Shown here piece after piece: positions 18,174-26,372 of a stretch of DNA of 64,000 nucleotides. The notes under the pieces were generated by a model. The model saw nothing but the letters and a program-made list of their open reading frames with translations. It made no database searches and was not told the DNA's origin. A program made the translations under genes and the position numbers. The stretch is from Methylorubrum populi (GTDB lineage: Bacteria > Pseudomonadota > Alphaproteobacteria > Rhizobiales > Beijerinckiaceae): NCBI RefSeq assembly GCF_002355515.1, contig NZ_AP014809.1, positions 5,480,501 to 5,544,500 on the forward strand, given 5' to 3'. Numbering within the stretch: the stretch's first letter is position 1; every line of letters begins with the position of its first letter.

Positions 18174-18440
18174 ATGGCACGCCTCCCCCTCCTCGCGCGG
18201 GCCCGCCTCGGCCTGCGCCGCTGCTGGCGCGCGGCCTCCGGCTGGCGCGTCTACCTGCTCGCCGGCATCATGGCCCTGCCGGATGTCCTTGATGCGCTGC
18301 CCGGCGTCGATCTCGCGCCGCTGCTGCCGGAATGGCTGCCGGGTACGAAGGTGGCCGCTTTCCTCGCCGTCGCCCGGCTCGCCGCCCGCGCCTATGCGAC
18401 GAAGCTGACGGCCATGCCGTCGCGGGAGCTGCCCCGATGA
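18174..18440 (+). CDS. small holin-like membrane protein
   Basis: This 88-aa protein is encoded two bases after the endolysin stop. The basic N-terminus (about 1-22) is followed by two hydrophobic stretches (about 25-40 and 58-70). Small size, basic end, TM segments and position between the endolysin and a 3-TM holin make a holin or antiholin role likely, but this is from context. Its stop overlaps the next ATG (ATGA). Confidence 0.65.
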   Translation: MARLPLLARARLGLRRCWRAASGWRVYLLAGIMALPDVLDALPGVDLAPLLPEWLPGTKVAAFLAVARLAARAYATKLTAMPSRELPR

Positions 18441-18853
18441 GCCTCCTTGGCTGGTTCTCGAACCCAATCGGAAGCCTCCTCGGCACCGTCGGCTCCGGCA
18501 TCATCAAGGTGTTCGGCAACTCGGTCCTGCAGCCGATCCTCAAGGGGATGGAGAACGGGCAGAACACCCAGCGCGACGTGGCGGTGCAGGTCGTGCAGGC
18601 AGAGATCGCAGCCAACCAGGCGAAGGCGGCAATCGCGCCGGCCTTCAAGGGGCTAATCTACGGCATCGGCATCCCGCCGGCCGTCCACTTCGGGGCGATC
18701 TGCCTCTCGAAGACCTTCGCCCTCGGCTGGCCCATCGAGCCGCTGCCGCCCGAGTACGTACCGATCGAGGCCACGATCCTGACGGCGTTCTTCGTCTCCT
18801 CCCCGCTCACGACGCTGGCCCGTGCCGGCGCCGCCCGCCTGCTGAAAGCCTGA
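18437..18853 (+). CDS. 3-TM family holin
   Basis: This 138-aa protein resembles the Holin_3TMs family. It has an N-terminal glycine-rich segment, a charged helix (DVAVQVVQAEIAANQAKAAI), a hydrophobic segment at about 70-95 and another at about 112-130. Holins make the membrane lesions that let endolysin reach the wall. It begins in ATGA overlap with the preceding gene and is followed by a spanin-like gene four bases on. Confidence 0.75.
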   Translation: MSLLGWFSNPIGSLLGTVGSGIIKVFGNSVLQPILKGMENGQNTQRDVAVQVVQAEIAANQAKAAIAPAFKGLIYGIGIPPAVHFGAICLSKTFALGWPIEPLPPEYVPIEATILTAFFVSSPLTTLARAGAARLLKA

Positions 18854-18857
18854 CCCG

Positions 18858-19196
18858 ATGTCCGACACCATCCAGGCAGCCGGCGAGGCGCCCGACGGCA
18901 TCGTGACGCTGCCGCGGCGTGCGCCATTCTGGGCGGTGTGCGGGCTCGCGCTGGCCTTCGGCGGGCAAGTCTTCTGGGCCGGCACCTATACGGCTGGGCT
19001 CGACAGCAAGATCGCCGGCCTCACGGAGAACGATCTCCGCCTCGCCGAGCGCCTAGCGAGCCTGGAGCGCGACCGGGACCGGCTGCCGAAGCTCGAGGAG
19101 CGGTTCGGCCGGATCGAGGAGAAGATGTCGATGATGATCGAGTTGCTGCGGGAGACGCGGCAGGAGCGCCATGGGCCGCCCAAGCGTGGCGGCTGA
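18858..19196 (+). CDS. inner-membrane spanin-like protein (one TM plus coiled coil)
   Basis: This 112-aa protein has one TM helix (about 24-45) followed by a heptad-patterned helix to about 100 (LAERLASLERDRDRLPKLEE and EEKMSMMIELLRET). That is the architecture of phage i-spanins and of small membrane coiled-coil proteins at the end of lysis cassettes. No lipoprotein o-spanin partner is seen inside or after it. It ends the late operon just before a strong terminator. Confidence 0.6.
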   Translation: MSDTIQAAGEAPDGIVTLPRRAPFWAVCGLALAFGGQVFWAGTYTAGLDSKIAGLTENDLRLAERLASLERDRDRLPKLEERFGRIEEKMSMMIELLRETRQERHGPPKRGG

Positions 19197-19226
19197 TCCA
19201 CCCTATCCACATCCGTCCACACACCT

Positions 19227-19255
19227 CCCCGGGGCTTCCGCCCCGGGGCCTTTTT
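19227..19255 (+). terminator. terminator of the tail-lysis operon
   Basis: A 9-bp perfect GC stem (19227-19235 with 19240-19248, loop TTCC) is followed by CC and five T. It lies 30 bases past the last lysis gene. Confidence 0.92.
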
Positions 19256-19561
19256 CACGTGTGTGACGCCAAGCCGGGTCGATATGAGGGAAACTGAACG
19301 CCTACTGTGTCCGCCTGGGCGGTAGTGCGGGCATTGTAGGTTCGCCCTCAGTGGCATCCGCCAGTTCGCATCGCTCGATTGTCGCCTTGAGCAAACGAAT
19401 AGCGCTGATCACCGAACTTGCATCATTGGACGCATCAAGGCTTGCGAAAATGCCTGCGAACTGACCCTTTTTTAGTGGTCGGTTAATTAGGAGCGTTCAA
19501 TAGCCATTGCAGGAAAAAATTAAGCTGTCAGGGTCTGCACCCCATATCCATGACCGTGTCG
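19256..19561. other. AT-richer gap in the island with a coding remnant
   Basis: About 300 bases between the lysis terminator and the end of the glycosyltransferase gene. Base composition is lower in GC than the lysis genes. The only notable content is a minus-strand open frame without a start (19301-19486). No promoter or RNA is recognised. Confidence 0.5.
19301..19486 (-). pseudogene. small ORF remnant without a start codon
   Basis: The minus strand is open for about 60 codons to a TAG at 19301, reading GQFAGIFASLDASNDASSVI then SAIRLLKATIERCELADATE. The residue balance looks like real protein with a helical stretch. Upstream in frame there is a TGA and no ATG, GTG or TTG before it. It may be the tail of a gene broken when the cargo was inserted. 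Confidence 0.3.
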
Positions 19562-20944
19562 CTAAGCTCCGGATTTGCCGTAAATCTCGACCTCGTCGAG
19601 GTGGAAAAAGTCGGTCGCATCAAGCCAGAGCTTAACGTGCTGAATGTCGCGCCCTACGCGGACGATGAGCGGGTGGCCATCAGCCCCGCCGTATGGGGAA
19701 CTGCCGGCGTTGAAGAACAGACGATCCCACGTATGCCCATCTAACGAGGTGTCGATCACCAGCGGGTATGCGCGGGCAGCCATGCCTGGATCTTTAAGCG
19801 AGTTGTAAACCCTTATCTCGTCGACAGAAGCTGGTGCGCCGAGGTCGACGCTCCACCAAGGGTTCGGCTCATGCTGGGTGTGAAACCCATCGGCGCCAGT
19901 GATGATGCCGTTGATCGCACCGCGTGCATCTTCTTCGACAGTCTGCCCCTTCGACCACTGGCAGATTGAACTCTGAGTCGCACGTGCCGATCGCGCAAGG
20001 TTCGCACCTCCATGTGGCTTAACAATAGAGGTCGCCCTTGATCGTCTGCGAACAGCTTCGACTTGACCTTGCCAATAATTGTGAAGGTACAAATCCTCAC
20101 AAGCCGCAAGTCCACCAAGGAATGCAGCGAATTCTTCCTGCTTGCTCGGAAGGCTGCCCCACATGGGCTGAAAGTAGTAAGCCCCAAGAGTGCCACGCTC
20201 GACACGTCGTTGGAAGTCTTTCTTTGAGCGAAAGAGGTAATGATAGAGCACGGCCTTCGCGACGATGCTTTCTCGTCGGCCGATGTCCGACATGAAATGC
20301 TCGGCTGATGCTGGGAAGTTCGACATGAATTCAGCCATAGATTCGCCGAGAACATTAGCCTCTCGCAAGCTGGCGGAGATTGTCGCCGGCCATCGATGGT
20401 TGAGCATGTCAATCGGTGGGCGTCCGATTTTCCGAGGATCAATGGCGGCGCTGCGATTGATCGTCTTCGTGAAATAATTCATCTGCCGCCGCTCATCCTC
20501 GCGGTGGGTGAATTGAAGTAGTGTACTACCCTTGGGTCTTTCGTCGAAGTTCTCTGGCCCAAACCAAATCCAGTTAAAGTGTATGCAATCGAAATCTCGC
20601 TCAAATTCCAGCATGAAATGCTTAATGCTATTGTGTGGCTTCAGTGCGAGAAATTCATCCGCATCAATGAACAGAAACCACTCAGTCTCATGCTTGTAGT
20701 TTTCGAGAAAGTGAATCCAGCAAGCTGGTTGTTGGCCTTGAAAGGGAATGTGATGGAAGGTAACGAAAGGATTTGAGCCCTCAATGTAAGGACGCAACTT
20801 TTCATACATCTCAAAAGGATCATCATCGTTGCAATAAATATAAGCGTGGTCGAACCCAAGCGAAATATAATACTGCAACCATTCGACAATCGTCTCGCTT
20901 TCCCAGCGAGAGGTGTTGAGGATGGCGTGCTGATACTTCGACAT
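19562..20944 (-). CDS. glycosyltransferase (GT2/GT92-like) fused to a discoidin domain
   Basis: This 460-aa protein starts at ATG 20944 with AAGGGG six bases upstream. The N-terminal ~250 residues are a GT-A glycosyltransferase of the family-92/Glyco_tranf_2_4 type: ILNTSRWESETIVEWLQYY, DHAYIYCNDD, and the metal-binding FLFIDADEFL. The C-terminal ~130 residues are an F5/8 type C domain (ANLARSARATQSS, NPWWSVDLGAP, VDEIRVYN, DEVEIYG), a carbohydrate-binding fold. It has no TM segment. It probably adds or remodels surface polysaccharide. GC content is well below the chromosome, so it is likely transferred. Confidence 0.82.
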   Translation of the reverse strand: MSKYQHAILNTSRWESETIVEWLQYYISLGFDHAYIYCNDDDPFEMYEKLRPYIEGSNPFVTFHHIPFQGQQPACWIHFLENYKHETEWFLFIDADEFLALKPHNSIKHFMLEFERDFDCIHFNWIWFGPENFDERPKGSTLLQFTHREDERRQMNYFTKTINRSAAIDPRKIGRPPIDMLNHRWPATISASLREANVLGESMAEFMSNFPASAEHFMSDIGRRESIVAKAVLYHYLFRSKKDFQRRVERGTLGAYYFQPMWGSLPSKQEEFAAFLGGLAACEDLYLHNYWQGQVEAVRRRSRATSIVKPHGGANLARSARATQSSICQWSKGQTVEEDARGAINGIITGADGFHTQHEPNPWWSVDLGAPASVDEIRVYNSLKDPGMAARAYPLVIDTSLDGHTWDRLFFNAGSSPYGGADGHPLIVRVGRDIQHVKLWLDATDFFHLDEVEIYGKSGA

Positions 20945-21345
20945 CAAAAGCCCCTTTGCCGCGTCATCCGCTCAGACTGGCGTAGACGCTGCAATTCGTT
21001 TGGCCCCCGTGGGCAGCGACGGACACGCGCTCCATTCGCGCTCCACCCGGTTCGCCCGAGCTAGCATGGTTGGGCGCAACGCGTCACCGCCATTCGCTGC
21101 GGCAGACCTTGAGGGCGGTCGATCTCGCTATCGAGTCGCATCACGTTCCATACGTTCGCTTAGCGATAGCGAGGCGACGAGCTGAGGCTGCATGCGTGTT
21201 GCGGGGATTACGCCCAGCTATGCCTCCCTGGTTGACTCACCGCGTTCAATGTCGCGTGCGTCGGAAAGAGGGGGGCGATGCGCTTGCTCGCGGCGGCGTC
21301 GCCCTTTATTACGTTGACGATCAAATCATCCCCGGGGTTTACGAC
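20945..21345. other. 401-base gap between divergent surface genes
   Basis: Region between the divergent glycosyltransferase and FkbM genes. It must hold both promoters. Short frames in it are Arg/Ser-rich and unconvincing. The plus-strand frame joining the FkbM gene is open back to 21070 but shows no family sequence before 21346. Confidence 0.5.
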
Positions 21346-22173
21346 ATGTCGAATTACACTAAAGAACGGAGTGAAGATGGTTCAGAGTTCTATAGTTTTT
21401 CATTCGCTGGCCGTTCATTAAAGCTTGCGGAACATCCTGGGACGATCTTATCGGTCGAAAGCCTTGCCGCTGGAGCGTACGAAACTCCTCTCCCCATACT
21501 TTTAATGGCAACTGTCTCCCGGACCGAAGGAGCATTTTGCGACGTGGGAGCTAATATTGGCATATATTCTGTTTTGGCAGCGAAGACCAAAAGCGACGCG
21601 CACATCTATGCATTCGAACCCCTGCCAGCGGCCCGTAAGGTTTTGACGGATAACCTGCGGCTGAACGGTGTCTTGCATCAGGTTGAGATTAGCGAGTGCG
21701 CTCTAAGCGATGCCGAGGGCACTGCGGCTTTGCACCTGCCAGATCCGGGGCACGGTCTACTCGAAACAAGCGCATCGCTCGAGGCTGATTTCAAAGCGGT
21801 CGCAAATACGATTGAAGTGCCAATTCGGACGCTTGACAGCTTGAGGCTTCAGCGGAAGTTGGCGGTAGTTAAAGCGGACATCGAAGGCCACGAGGCGGCG
21901 TTTCTGCGCGGCGCAACCAGGACCTTAGCCGAGGATCGGCCGATTGTTTATGCCGAAGTTCTGAGCGGAGCTTACAAAACTCTTTTCGATCTCTCGAAGA
22001 TGCTTGAGCGTCTGGAATATATTCCATTTCGTATGCGATCAGATGCTGTGATATACACTAAAATTATTGTGCCGGACAAAGGCTGGAATTATGCTTTTGT
22101 GCCCGTTGAAAAATTGGACGTGTTCAGAGATTGTTGTCGTGGCCATGATATTGAGATGTTGCGGTCATACTAG
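21346..22173 (+). CDS. FkbM-family methyltransferase (first copy)
   Basis: This ~275-aa SAM-dependent O-methyltransferase is of the FkbM type. Motif I is AFCDVGANIGIYSVLA, followed by YAFEPLPAARKVLTDN, the loop with SDAEGTAALHL, and VVKADIEGHEAAFLRG. Such enzymes often methylate sugars in surface glycans, here probably the same glycan touched by the adjoining glycosyltransferase. The ATG at 21346 has only a weak GGGG site; longer forms are possible. Codon use and GC are lower than in core genes. Confidence 0.82.
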   Translation: MSNYTKERSEDGSEFYSFSFAGRSLKLAEHPGTILSVESLAAGAYETPLPILLMATVSRTEGAFCDVGANIGIYSVLAAKTKSDAHIYAFEPLPAARKVLTDNLRLNGVLHQVEISECALSDAEGTAALHLPDPGHGLLETSASLEADFKAVANTIEVPIRTLDSLRLQRKLAVVKADIEGHEAAFLRGATRTLAEDRPIVYAEVLSGAYKTLFDLSKMLERLEYIPFRMRSDAVIYTKIIVPDKGWNYAFVPVEKLDVFRDCCRGHDIEMLRSY

Positions 22174-22262
22174 CAATCAATTCAATAAAGCTAATACTGC
22201 CGCTACTGGATCGGCACGTACTTTTGTGACGGTCATCGCTTGCAGTCCTTGACAGCATTGCC

Positions 22263-22292
22263 GCCCCGAGGCTCCGGCCTCGGGGCTATTTT
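22263..22292 (+). terminator. terminator between convergent FkbM genes
   Basis: A 10-bp perfect stem (22263-22272 with 22277-22286) is followed by TATTTTTA. It lies 90 bases past the first FkbM gene and directly before the stop of the convergent second one, so it may act in both directions. Confidence 0.88.
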
Positions 22293-22296
22293 TATG

Positions 22297-23253
22297 TTAT
22301 TTTTTGTAGAAGCGAGATATTGGCTTACAGAACAAAACCACCTCCCCCTCGCCGTGATTGTTGTGTCGGATGTAATATTCATACCAGGGGCAAATTGAGT
22401 CTATGAAATTAAGAATACGGTGCGCATCGTAGTGGAGATGATATATACTGATAGCCATCTTTGGGCGATCGCGAACGATTGTTTTGACTGTTCCTTCGAG
22501 CGCGGGGTTTTCGAAACCTTCAATATCAAATTTCAAGAAGTCCACGCTTATGTTGCTATCGTTCACAAACTGATCAATCGTAGTGATCGGCACTTCAATT
22601 GAACCATTTGGGTCGAAGCGGGAAGCTGCCCCTGATTGTGTGAACCGGGCGGTACCTTTCACGTCTGATACGCCCGCCCCTATGATTGCAACGTTGTTGA
22701 TTTTGAGTAACTCCATATTTCGAGCCAACATTTCACGCGTGCTTGGGTTGGGCTCAAATGCAAAGACTTTACCGTTATCTCCTGCCGCCCGCGCAAGTAC
22801 TACAGTCGAATTTCCATTAAATGCGCCGAGATCTAGAACCGTATCTCCTGCTTCTACGCCACAGATGCCAGGCAAATCGTAGCCGCCAAGGACAAAGTTT
22901 TCTACAATGTCGAGATCCAAATGCCCTTCCATGGCATTCTCTGGCATCTCAGAAGCAATTCTCTTCATATCTGCCCATGCGCGTGGCGATATGATAAATG
23001 GCGCAACCTCATCGGCCGCATCTCTCGATTGTGTGAGATACCCAGCCATTCTATATCGCAGCAACCATAAAAATGTTTGACGAGATTCGTCGTCAGCAAG
23101 ACGGTCAAAGGCCTTTTGAAATAAATGCGTATTTGTGACGTATTCATTGGCTACATCGAGCCAGGGATAAATTGTCCCGACTGTTTTCTTCTTGTGGTGC
23201 TCCGTGACTAGGCGTAAGGTGGCAATTATTTCGGACTGGACTTCGGAAGACAT
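22297..23253 (-). CDS. FkbM-family methyltransferase (second copy)
   Basis: This 318-aa protein has an N-terminal helical extension (about 1-120) before the methyltransferase fold. Motif I is TVLDLGAFNGNSTVVLA, then VFAFEPNPSTREMLARNM and VDFLKFDIEGFENPALEG, the FkbM acidic motif. It is only distantly like the first copy, so this is not a recent duplication. GGGAG seven bases before the ATG supports the start. It probably O-methylates surface sugar or lipid; the substrate is unknown. GC content is low, in keeping with the neighbouring cargo. Confidence 0.82.
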   Translation of the reverse strand: MSSEVQSEIIATLRLVTEHHKKKTVGTIYPWLDVANEYVTNTHLFQKAFDRLADDESRQTFLWLLRYRMAGYLTQSRDAADEVAPFIISPRAWADMKRIASEMPENAMEGHLDLDIVENFVLGGYDLPGICGVEAGDTVLDLGAFNGNSTVVLARAAGDNGKVFAFEPNPSTREMLARNMELLKINNVAIIGAGVSDVKGTARFTQSGAASRFDPNGSIEVPITTIDQFVNDSNISVDFLKFDIEGFENPALEGTVKTIVRDRPKMAISIYHLHYDAHRILNFIDSICPWYEYYIRHNNHGEGEVVLFCKPISRFYKK

Positions 23254-23510
23254 CTTAAAACTCCCATCTAATCATTCTAAACTTAACTGACAGAGTAGGT
23301 CGGCAGAGTTATCGACTCGCACCTCTATGTTTGCCAATAAGGCACCTTAGAGGACGCATGAGCCAGCCGAAGGGTATGACAGCGGGTGCCACGTCGAGCA
23401 CTGGTAGAAGGTTTCGTTTTGGAATTTTTGTCGTACCGTGTGCGAAGCGCAACTCCTACGATCTTGCCGCCGCGAGCATCCGCTTTCGCACCTCGGCGGA
23501 CCACTTAGGT

Positions 23511-23744
23511 TCACGCATCATCCCGTGCATTGTGCCAAGCAGCAAGAAAGGCAGCGGCCTCCTCGCGATGATAGGTGCGTCCCATGAGACGCGTCAGGCC
23601 GTCGGCGCGCCACATGCCGGGATGCTCGCTGCAAGGGCTCACGTGGCCCGCCACGTCGCGTCCGACCAGGACGGCGAAGCGGTCCGGCCCGCCATCTTCC
23701 TTCAGGCTGTAGGGTAGCGCCGCGATCGCTTCCGCAGTTCGCAT
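23511..23744 (-). CDS. small hypothetical protein in the SOS-linked pair
   Basis: This 77-aa protein starts one base inside the stop of the upstream 84-aa gene (TGATG), so the two are translationally coupled. It reads AIAALPYSLKEDGGPDRFAV, then RLMGRTYHREEAAAFLAAWH. I do not recognise the family. It has no signal peptide or TM segment. Its place behind the SOS box suggests LexA control. A GTG three bases earlier is also possible. Confidence 0.6.
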   Translation of the reverse strand: MRTAEAIAALPYSLKEDGGPDRFAVLVGRDVAGHVSPCSEHPGMWRADGLTRLMGRTYHREEAAAFLAAWHNARDDA

Positions 23745-23998
23745 CACGCTGCCTTCAAGCTCTCGGCGAAATCCTCCGGCACCTCGCCGTACTGGCTCAG
23801 GATCGTCGCGCTCTCGAGCTCGCCCGTCTCGTTATCGGCCACGATCTGGATGGCAGCGGTGCCCGGCATGCGCGCGGCCATCGCTTCGGCCCGCTTCATC
23901 GCACCGCTGCTCGTCGGCGACGCCTGCCGATCGCCGGGGACCAGCCGCTTCCGTTTCAGCACGAAGGTCTGCACGAGGTAGGTCGTCCGCACCGTCAT
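23744..23998 (-). CDS. 84-aa SOS-linked conserved protein (island copy)
   Basis: This 84-aa protein begins [20 protein letters not shown] and carries the block [21 protein letters not shown] chromosomal paralogue at 27938-28192 is nearly identical along its whole length, by eye about four residues in five. The fold looks like a small alpha/beta protein with a basic N-terminal strand. It is divergent from umuD, with a LexA box in the shared promoter. The function is not known to me. It could be a polymerase accessory or an unrelated SOS protein. Confidence 0.75.
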   Translation of the reverse strand: MTVRTTYLVQTFVLKRKRLVPGDRQASPTSSGAMKRAEAMAARMPGTAAIQIVADNETGELESATILSQYGEVPEDFAESLKAA

Positions 23999-24102
23999 CG
24001 GTGATTCGCTCCGCCAAGCCCCAATCGGGCGCTGTCCACGTTTTCCACAGGGCGGGACGGTCACGATTACGCTCGCGTTGACCCGGAGCCGCCCGGCTGC
24101 TT

Positions 24103-24117
24103 GTTCTCTTTTCGTTC
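24103..24117 (+). promoter_or_regulatory. LexA (SOS) box, alphaproteobacterial type
   Basis: GTTC-TCTTTTC-GTTC is a perfect GTTC-N7-GTTC direct repeat, the established LexA site of alphaproteobacteria. It lies 22 bases before the umuD GTG and about 105 bases before the divergent 84-aa gene. Confidence 0.9.
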
Positions 24118-24138
24118 TATCGCGGGAAGGGATACGGC

Positions 24139-24594
24139 GTGAGCCTGTTTCGGGTCGACGAACTACCGGATCAAGGCTTCTCCACCGTGCGTGTGCCGCT
24201 CATGGGTCCGTCGCTGTGCGCGGGCTTCCCCTCGCCGGCGGACGACTTCGTCGAGAACGCGCTCGAGCTGCCGCGCTGGCTCGTACCGAACCCGCCGGCC
24301 ACCTTCCTCTGGCGCATCGCCGGCGATTCGATGCGAGACGCTGGGATCTTCGACGGCGATCTCGCCTGCGTCGATCGCAGCCTGAAGCCGGGTCACGGCA
24401 GCGTGGTCGTCGCGGCCATCGACGGCGAGATGTCGATCAAGCGCATGGTCGTCGAGGGCAACCGGGCCGGGCTCGCATTCGACAACGCCGATCTGCCGGT
24501 CTTCGCGCTGGAAGAGCTGGCCGAGGTCGATGTCTGGGGCGTGGTGCGCTTCACCGTCCGCTGGCACGTCGCCCGCGCCGGACAAGGCCGATGA
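24139..24594 (+). CDS. umuD: UmuD-type S24 self-cleaving protein
   Basis: This 151-aa protein aligns with UmuD. The cleavage site is Cys27-Ala28-Gly29 followed by [10 protein letters not shown]. The catalytic Ser64 lies in GDSMRDAG and Lys101 in SIKRM. RecA-stimulated cleavage would produce UmuD', the activating subunit of DNA polymerase V. The GTG start lies 22 bases past a LexA box. The stop overlaps umuC by ATGA. It may give the element or host SOS mutagenesis. Confidence 0.93.
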   Translation: MSLFRVDELPDQGFSTVRVPLMGPSLCAGFPSPADDFVENALELPRWLVPNPPATFLWRIAGDSMRDAGIFDGDLACVDRSLKPGHGSVVVAAIDGEMSIKRMVVEGNRAGLAFDNADLPVFALEELAEVDVWGVVRFTVRWHVARAGQGR

Positions 24595-26372
24595 GCAGCG
24601 CAGAGGCCCGCCTTCGCGACCGGATCGGCGGCGGCCGGGCCCTCGCTCTCATTGATGGCAACTCGTTCTACTGCTCGTGCGAGCGCGTGTTCGATTCCAA
24701 GCTCGCCCGCGTTCCGGTGATCGTGCTGAGCAACAACGACGGCTGCGCCATCGCCCGCACGCCCGAGGCCAAGGCGCTCGGGATCAAGATGGGCGACCCC
24801 TACTTCAAGATCCGCGGGTTCTGCGAGGCGCAGGGCGTGCGCGTGTTCTCCTCGAACTACACCCTCTACGGGGACATGTCGGCGCGCATCAACGCGATCT
24901 ACCGCGACGCCACGCCCGACGTGGAGGTCTACTCGATCGACGAGAGCTTCCTCGACCTGACCGCCTTCGTGCGCCGGGACCGGGTCGCGCTCGCCCGGGA
25001 CATCCGCGCCACCGTGCGAGCCTGGACCGGCATCCCGACCTGCGTCGGCATCGGCCCGACCAAGACGCTCGCCAAGCTCGCCAACCACATCGCCAAGACG
25101 GTGCCAGAGCTCGAAGGTGTCTGCGATCTGACCGAGCCGGCGGCCTACGACCACTGGCTCTGCCGGATCCACGTCGGCGAGCTGTGGGGCGTCGGTCGCG
25201 CCTCGCTGCCGAAGCTCAAGGCGATGGGAATCGACACCGTGGCGGACTTGCGCGACATCGACCCGCGGCCGGTGCGCAAGGCGCTGACGGTGGTCGGCGA
25301 GCGCATGATCCACGAGCTGCGCGGCGTCTCCTGTCTCGGGCTCGAACTCGTGCCGGCGCGGCGCAAGGGCTGCGCCGTGACCCGCTCGTTCTCCGGTCGG
25401 GTGACGGAGAGGGCCGAGCTGGAGCAGGCGGCGGCGGCGCACGCGACGCGGCTCGGCGAAAAGCTGCGGCGGGAGGGTCTCGGCACCGATCACATCACTG
25501 TCTTCTATCACACGAGCGAGCACGACCGCGGAGAGCCGATGCGCTCGGTCTCGACGGTGGTGAGGCTGCCGGAGGCGACGAACGACACGCTGGCGCTGAT
25601 CCCGGCGGCGCTTCACGGCGTGGCCCGCACCTGGCGCGAGCAGGGCAGTCAGCCGTGGCGCTACTCGAAAGCAGGCGTGGTCACGGTCGACCTCGTGCCG
25701 CTCACCACCTCGCAGCGGGCGCTGATCGGTCGGCTTGATCGTGACCGTGCTGGCCGGCTCATGGGTGCGATGGATGCCTGCAACGCCCGTTGGGGCCGGG
25801 GCGCGGTGGTGCCGGCGCGGGCCGGGCTGGAGCGGCAGCGGCGCACCTGGACGACGAAGTTCGAGATGCGCACGCCGCGCTATACGACGCAGGTGGACGA
25901 GTTGCCGACAGCGCACGCGTCACGCCTTCCGCATCCACGCGAGCAGGATCGCTGCGCGCACCGCCCCGCGCTTCAGGCTCGGGCTGCTCTCGCGTTTGGC
26001 GACGACCTGATTCGCCTATCCATGCTCGGCGACGGCCGCGGCGAAGTCGAGCACGTCGCCAACGGCGATCGGGTAGGCGGTGGCGTCGGGGTTCGCAAAA
26101 TATGCGGCGACTGCCACGCTCACCTCGTCATCGGTGACGGCCTTGGCCTTACAGAGCTCGCCGACGGTGAGGGCAGTATCAGACATTCCGACAGGCTAGC
26201 GCGGCGAGGCGGCTCTTTGGATGCAATCAGCGCTCGTCCGAACGAGCAGCGCACTACCGCGCGGTTGACCCCATGCTTGGATCAACTCGTTGGCATGAGG
26301 GCGGTTCGCACCACGGAGGCCACGAAGATCGCGGCGCTCAAGATCCCATTGAGCATGCTGCCGCCCTCGTGA
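24591..26372 (+). CDS. umuC: UmuC Y-family DNA polymerase with abnormal C-terminal extension
   Basis: This is the catalytic subunit of translesion polymerase V. The first ~443 residues are normal Umu[17 protein letters not shown] (catalytic Asp), [32 protein letters not shown] (Asp-Glu), thumb and little-finger domains, and the ending [14 protein letters not shown]. Family members usually stop near here at about 420-440 aa. Here no stop occurs and the frame runs on to 26372, giving 593 aa. The added ~150 residues are the codon-aligned antisense of a small minus-strand gene and match nothing in UmuC. The natural stop seems to have been lost. Polymerase function may survive. Confidence 0.9.
   Translation: MSSAEARLRDRIGGGRALALIDGNSFYCSCERVFDSKLARVPVIVLSNNDGCAIARTPEAKALGIKMGDPYFKIRGFCEAQGVRVFSSNYTLYGDMSARINAIYRDATPDVEVYSIDESFLDLTAFVRRDRVALARDIRATVRAWTGIPTCVGIGPTKTLAKLANHIAKTVPELEGVCDLTEPAAYDHWLCRIHVGELWGVGRASLPKLKAMGIDTVADLRDIDPRPVRKALTVVGERMIHELRGVSCLGLELVPARRKGCAVTRSFSGRVTERAELEQAAAAHATRLGEKLRREGLGTDHITVFYHTSEHDRGEPMRSVSTVVRLPEATNDTLALIPAALHGVARTWREQGSQPWRYSKAGVVTVDLVPLTTSQRALIGRLDRDRAGRLMGAMDACNARWGRGAVVPARAGLERQRRTWTTKFEMRTPRYTTQVDELPTAHASRLPHPREQDRCAHRPALQARAALAFGDDLIRLSMLGDGRGEVEHVANGDRVGGGVGVRKICGDCHAHLVIGDGLGLTELADGEGSIRHSDRLARRGGSLDAISARPNEQRTTARLTPCLDQLVGMRAVRTTEATKIAALKIPLSMLPPS
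25920..26186 (-). pseudogene. small convergent gene interrupted by an in-frame TAG
   Basis: From ATG 26186 the minus strand encodes [20 protein letters not shown] and continues to EHG, then TAG (26016-26018). The same frame resumes at once as [20 protein letters not shown] and ends [14 protein letters not shown] at 25920. Both halves have normal protein composition, so I infer an 88-aa gene broken by one nonsense codon; the 56-aa upper part could still be made. It overlaps the umuC read-through. No family is recognised. Confidence 0.5.

Noticed and set aside
14388..19196. Tailocin or gene-transfer agent
   Set aside because: No sheath, tube, baseplate, capsid or terminase genes; only fibre and lysis genes remain.
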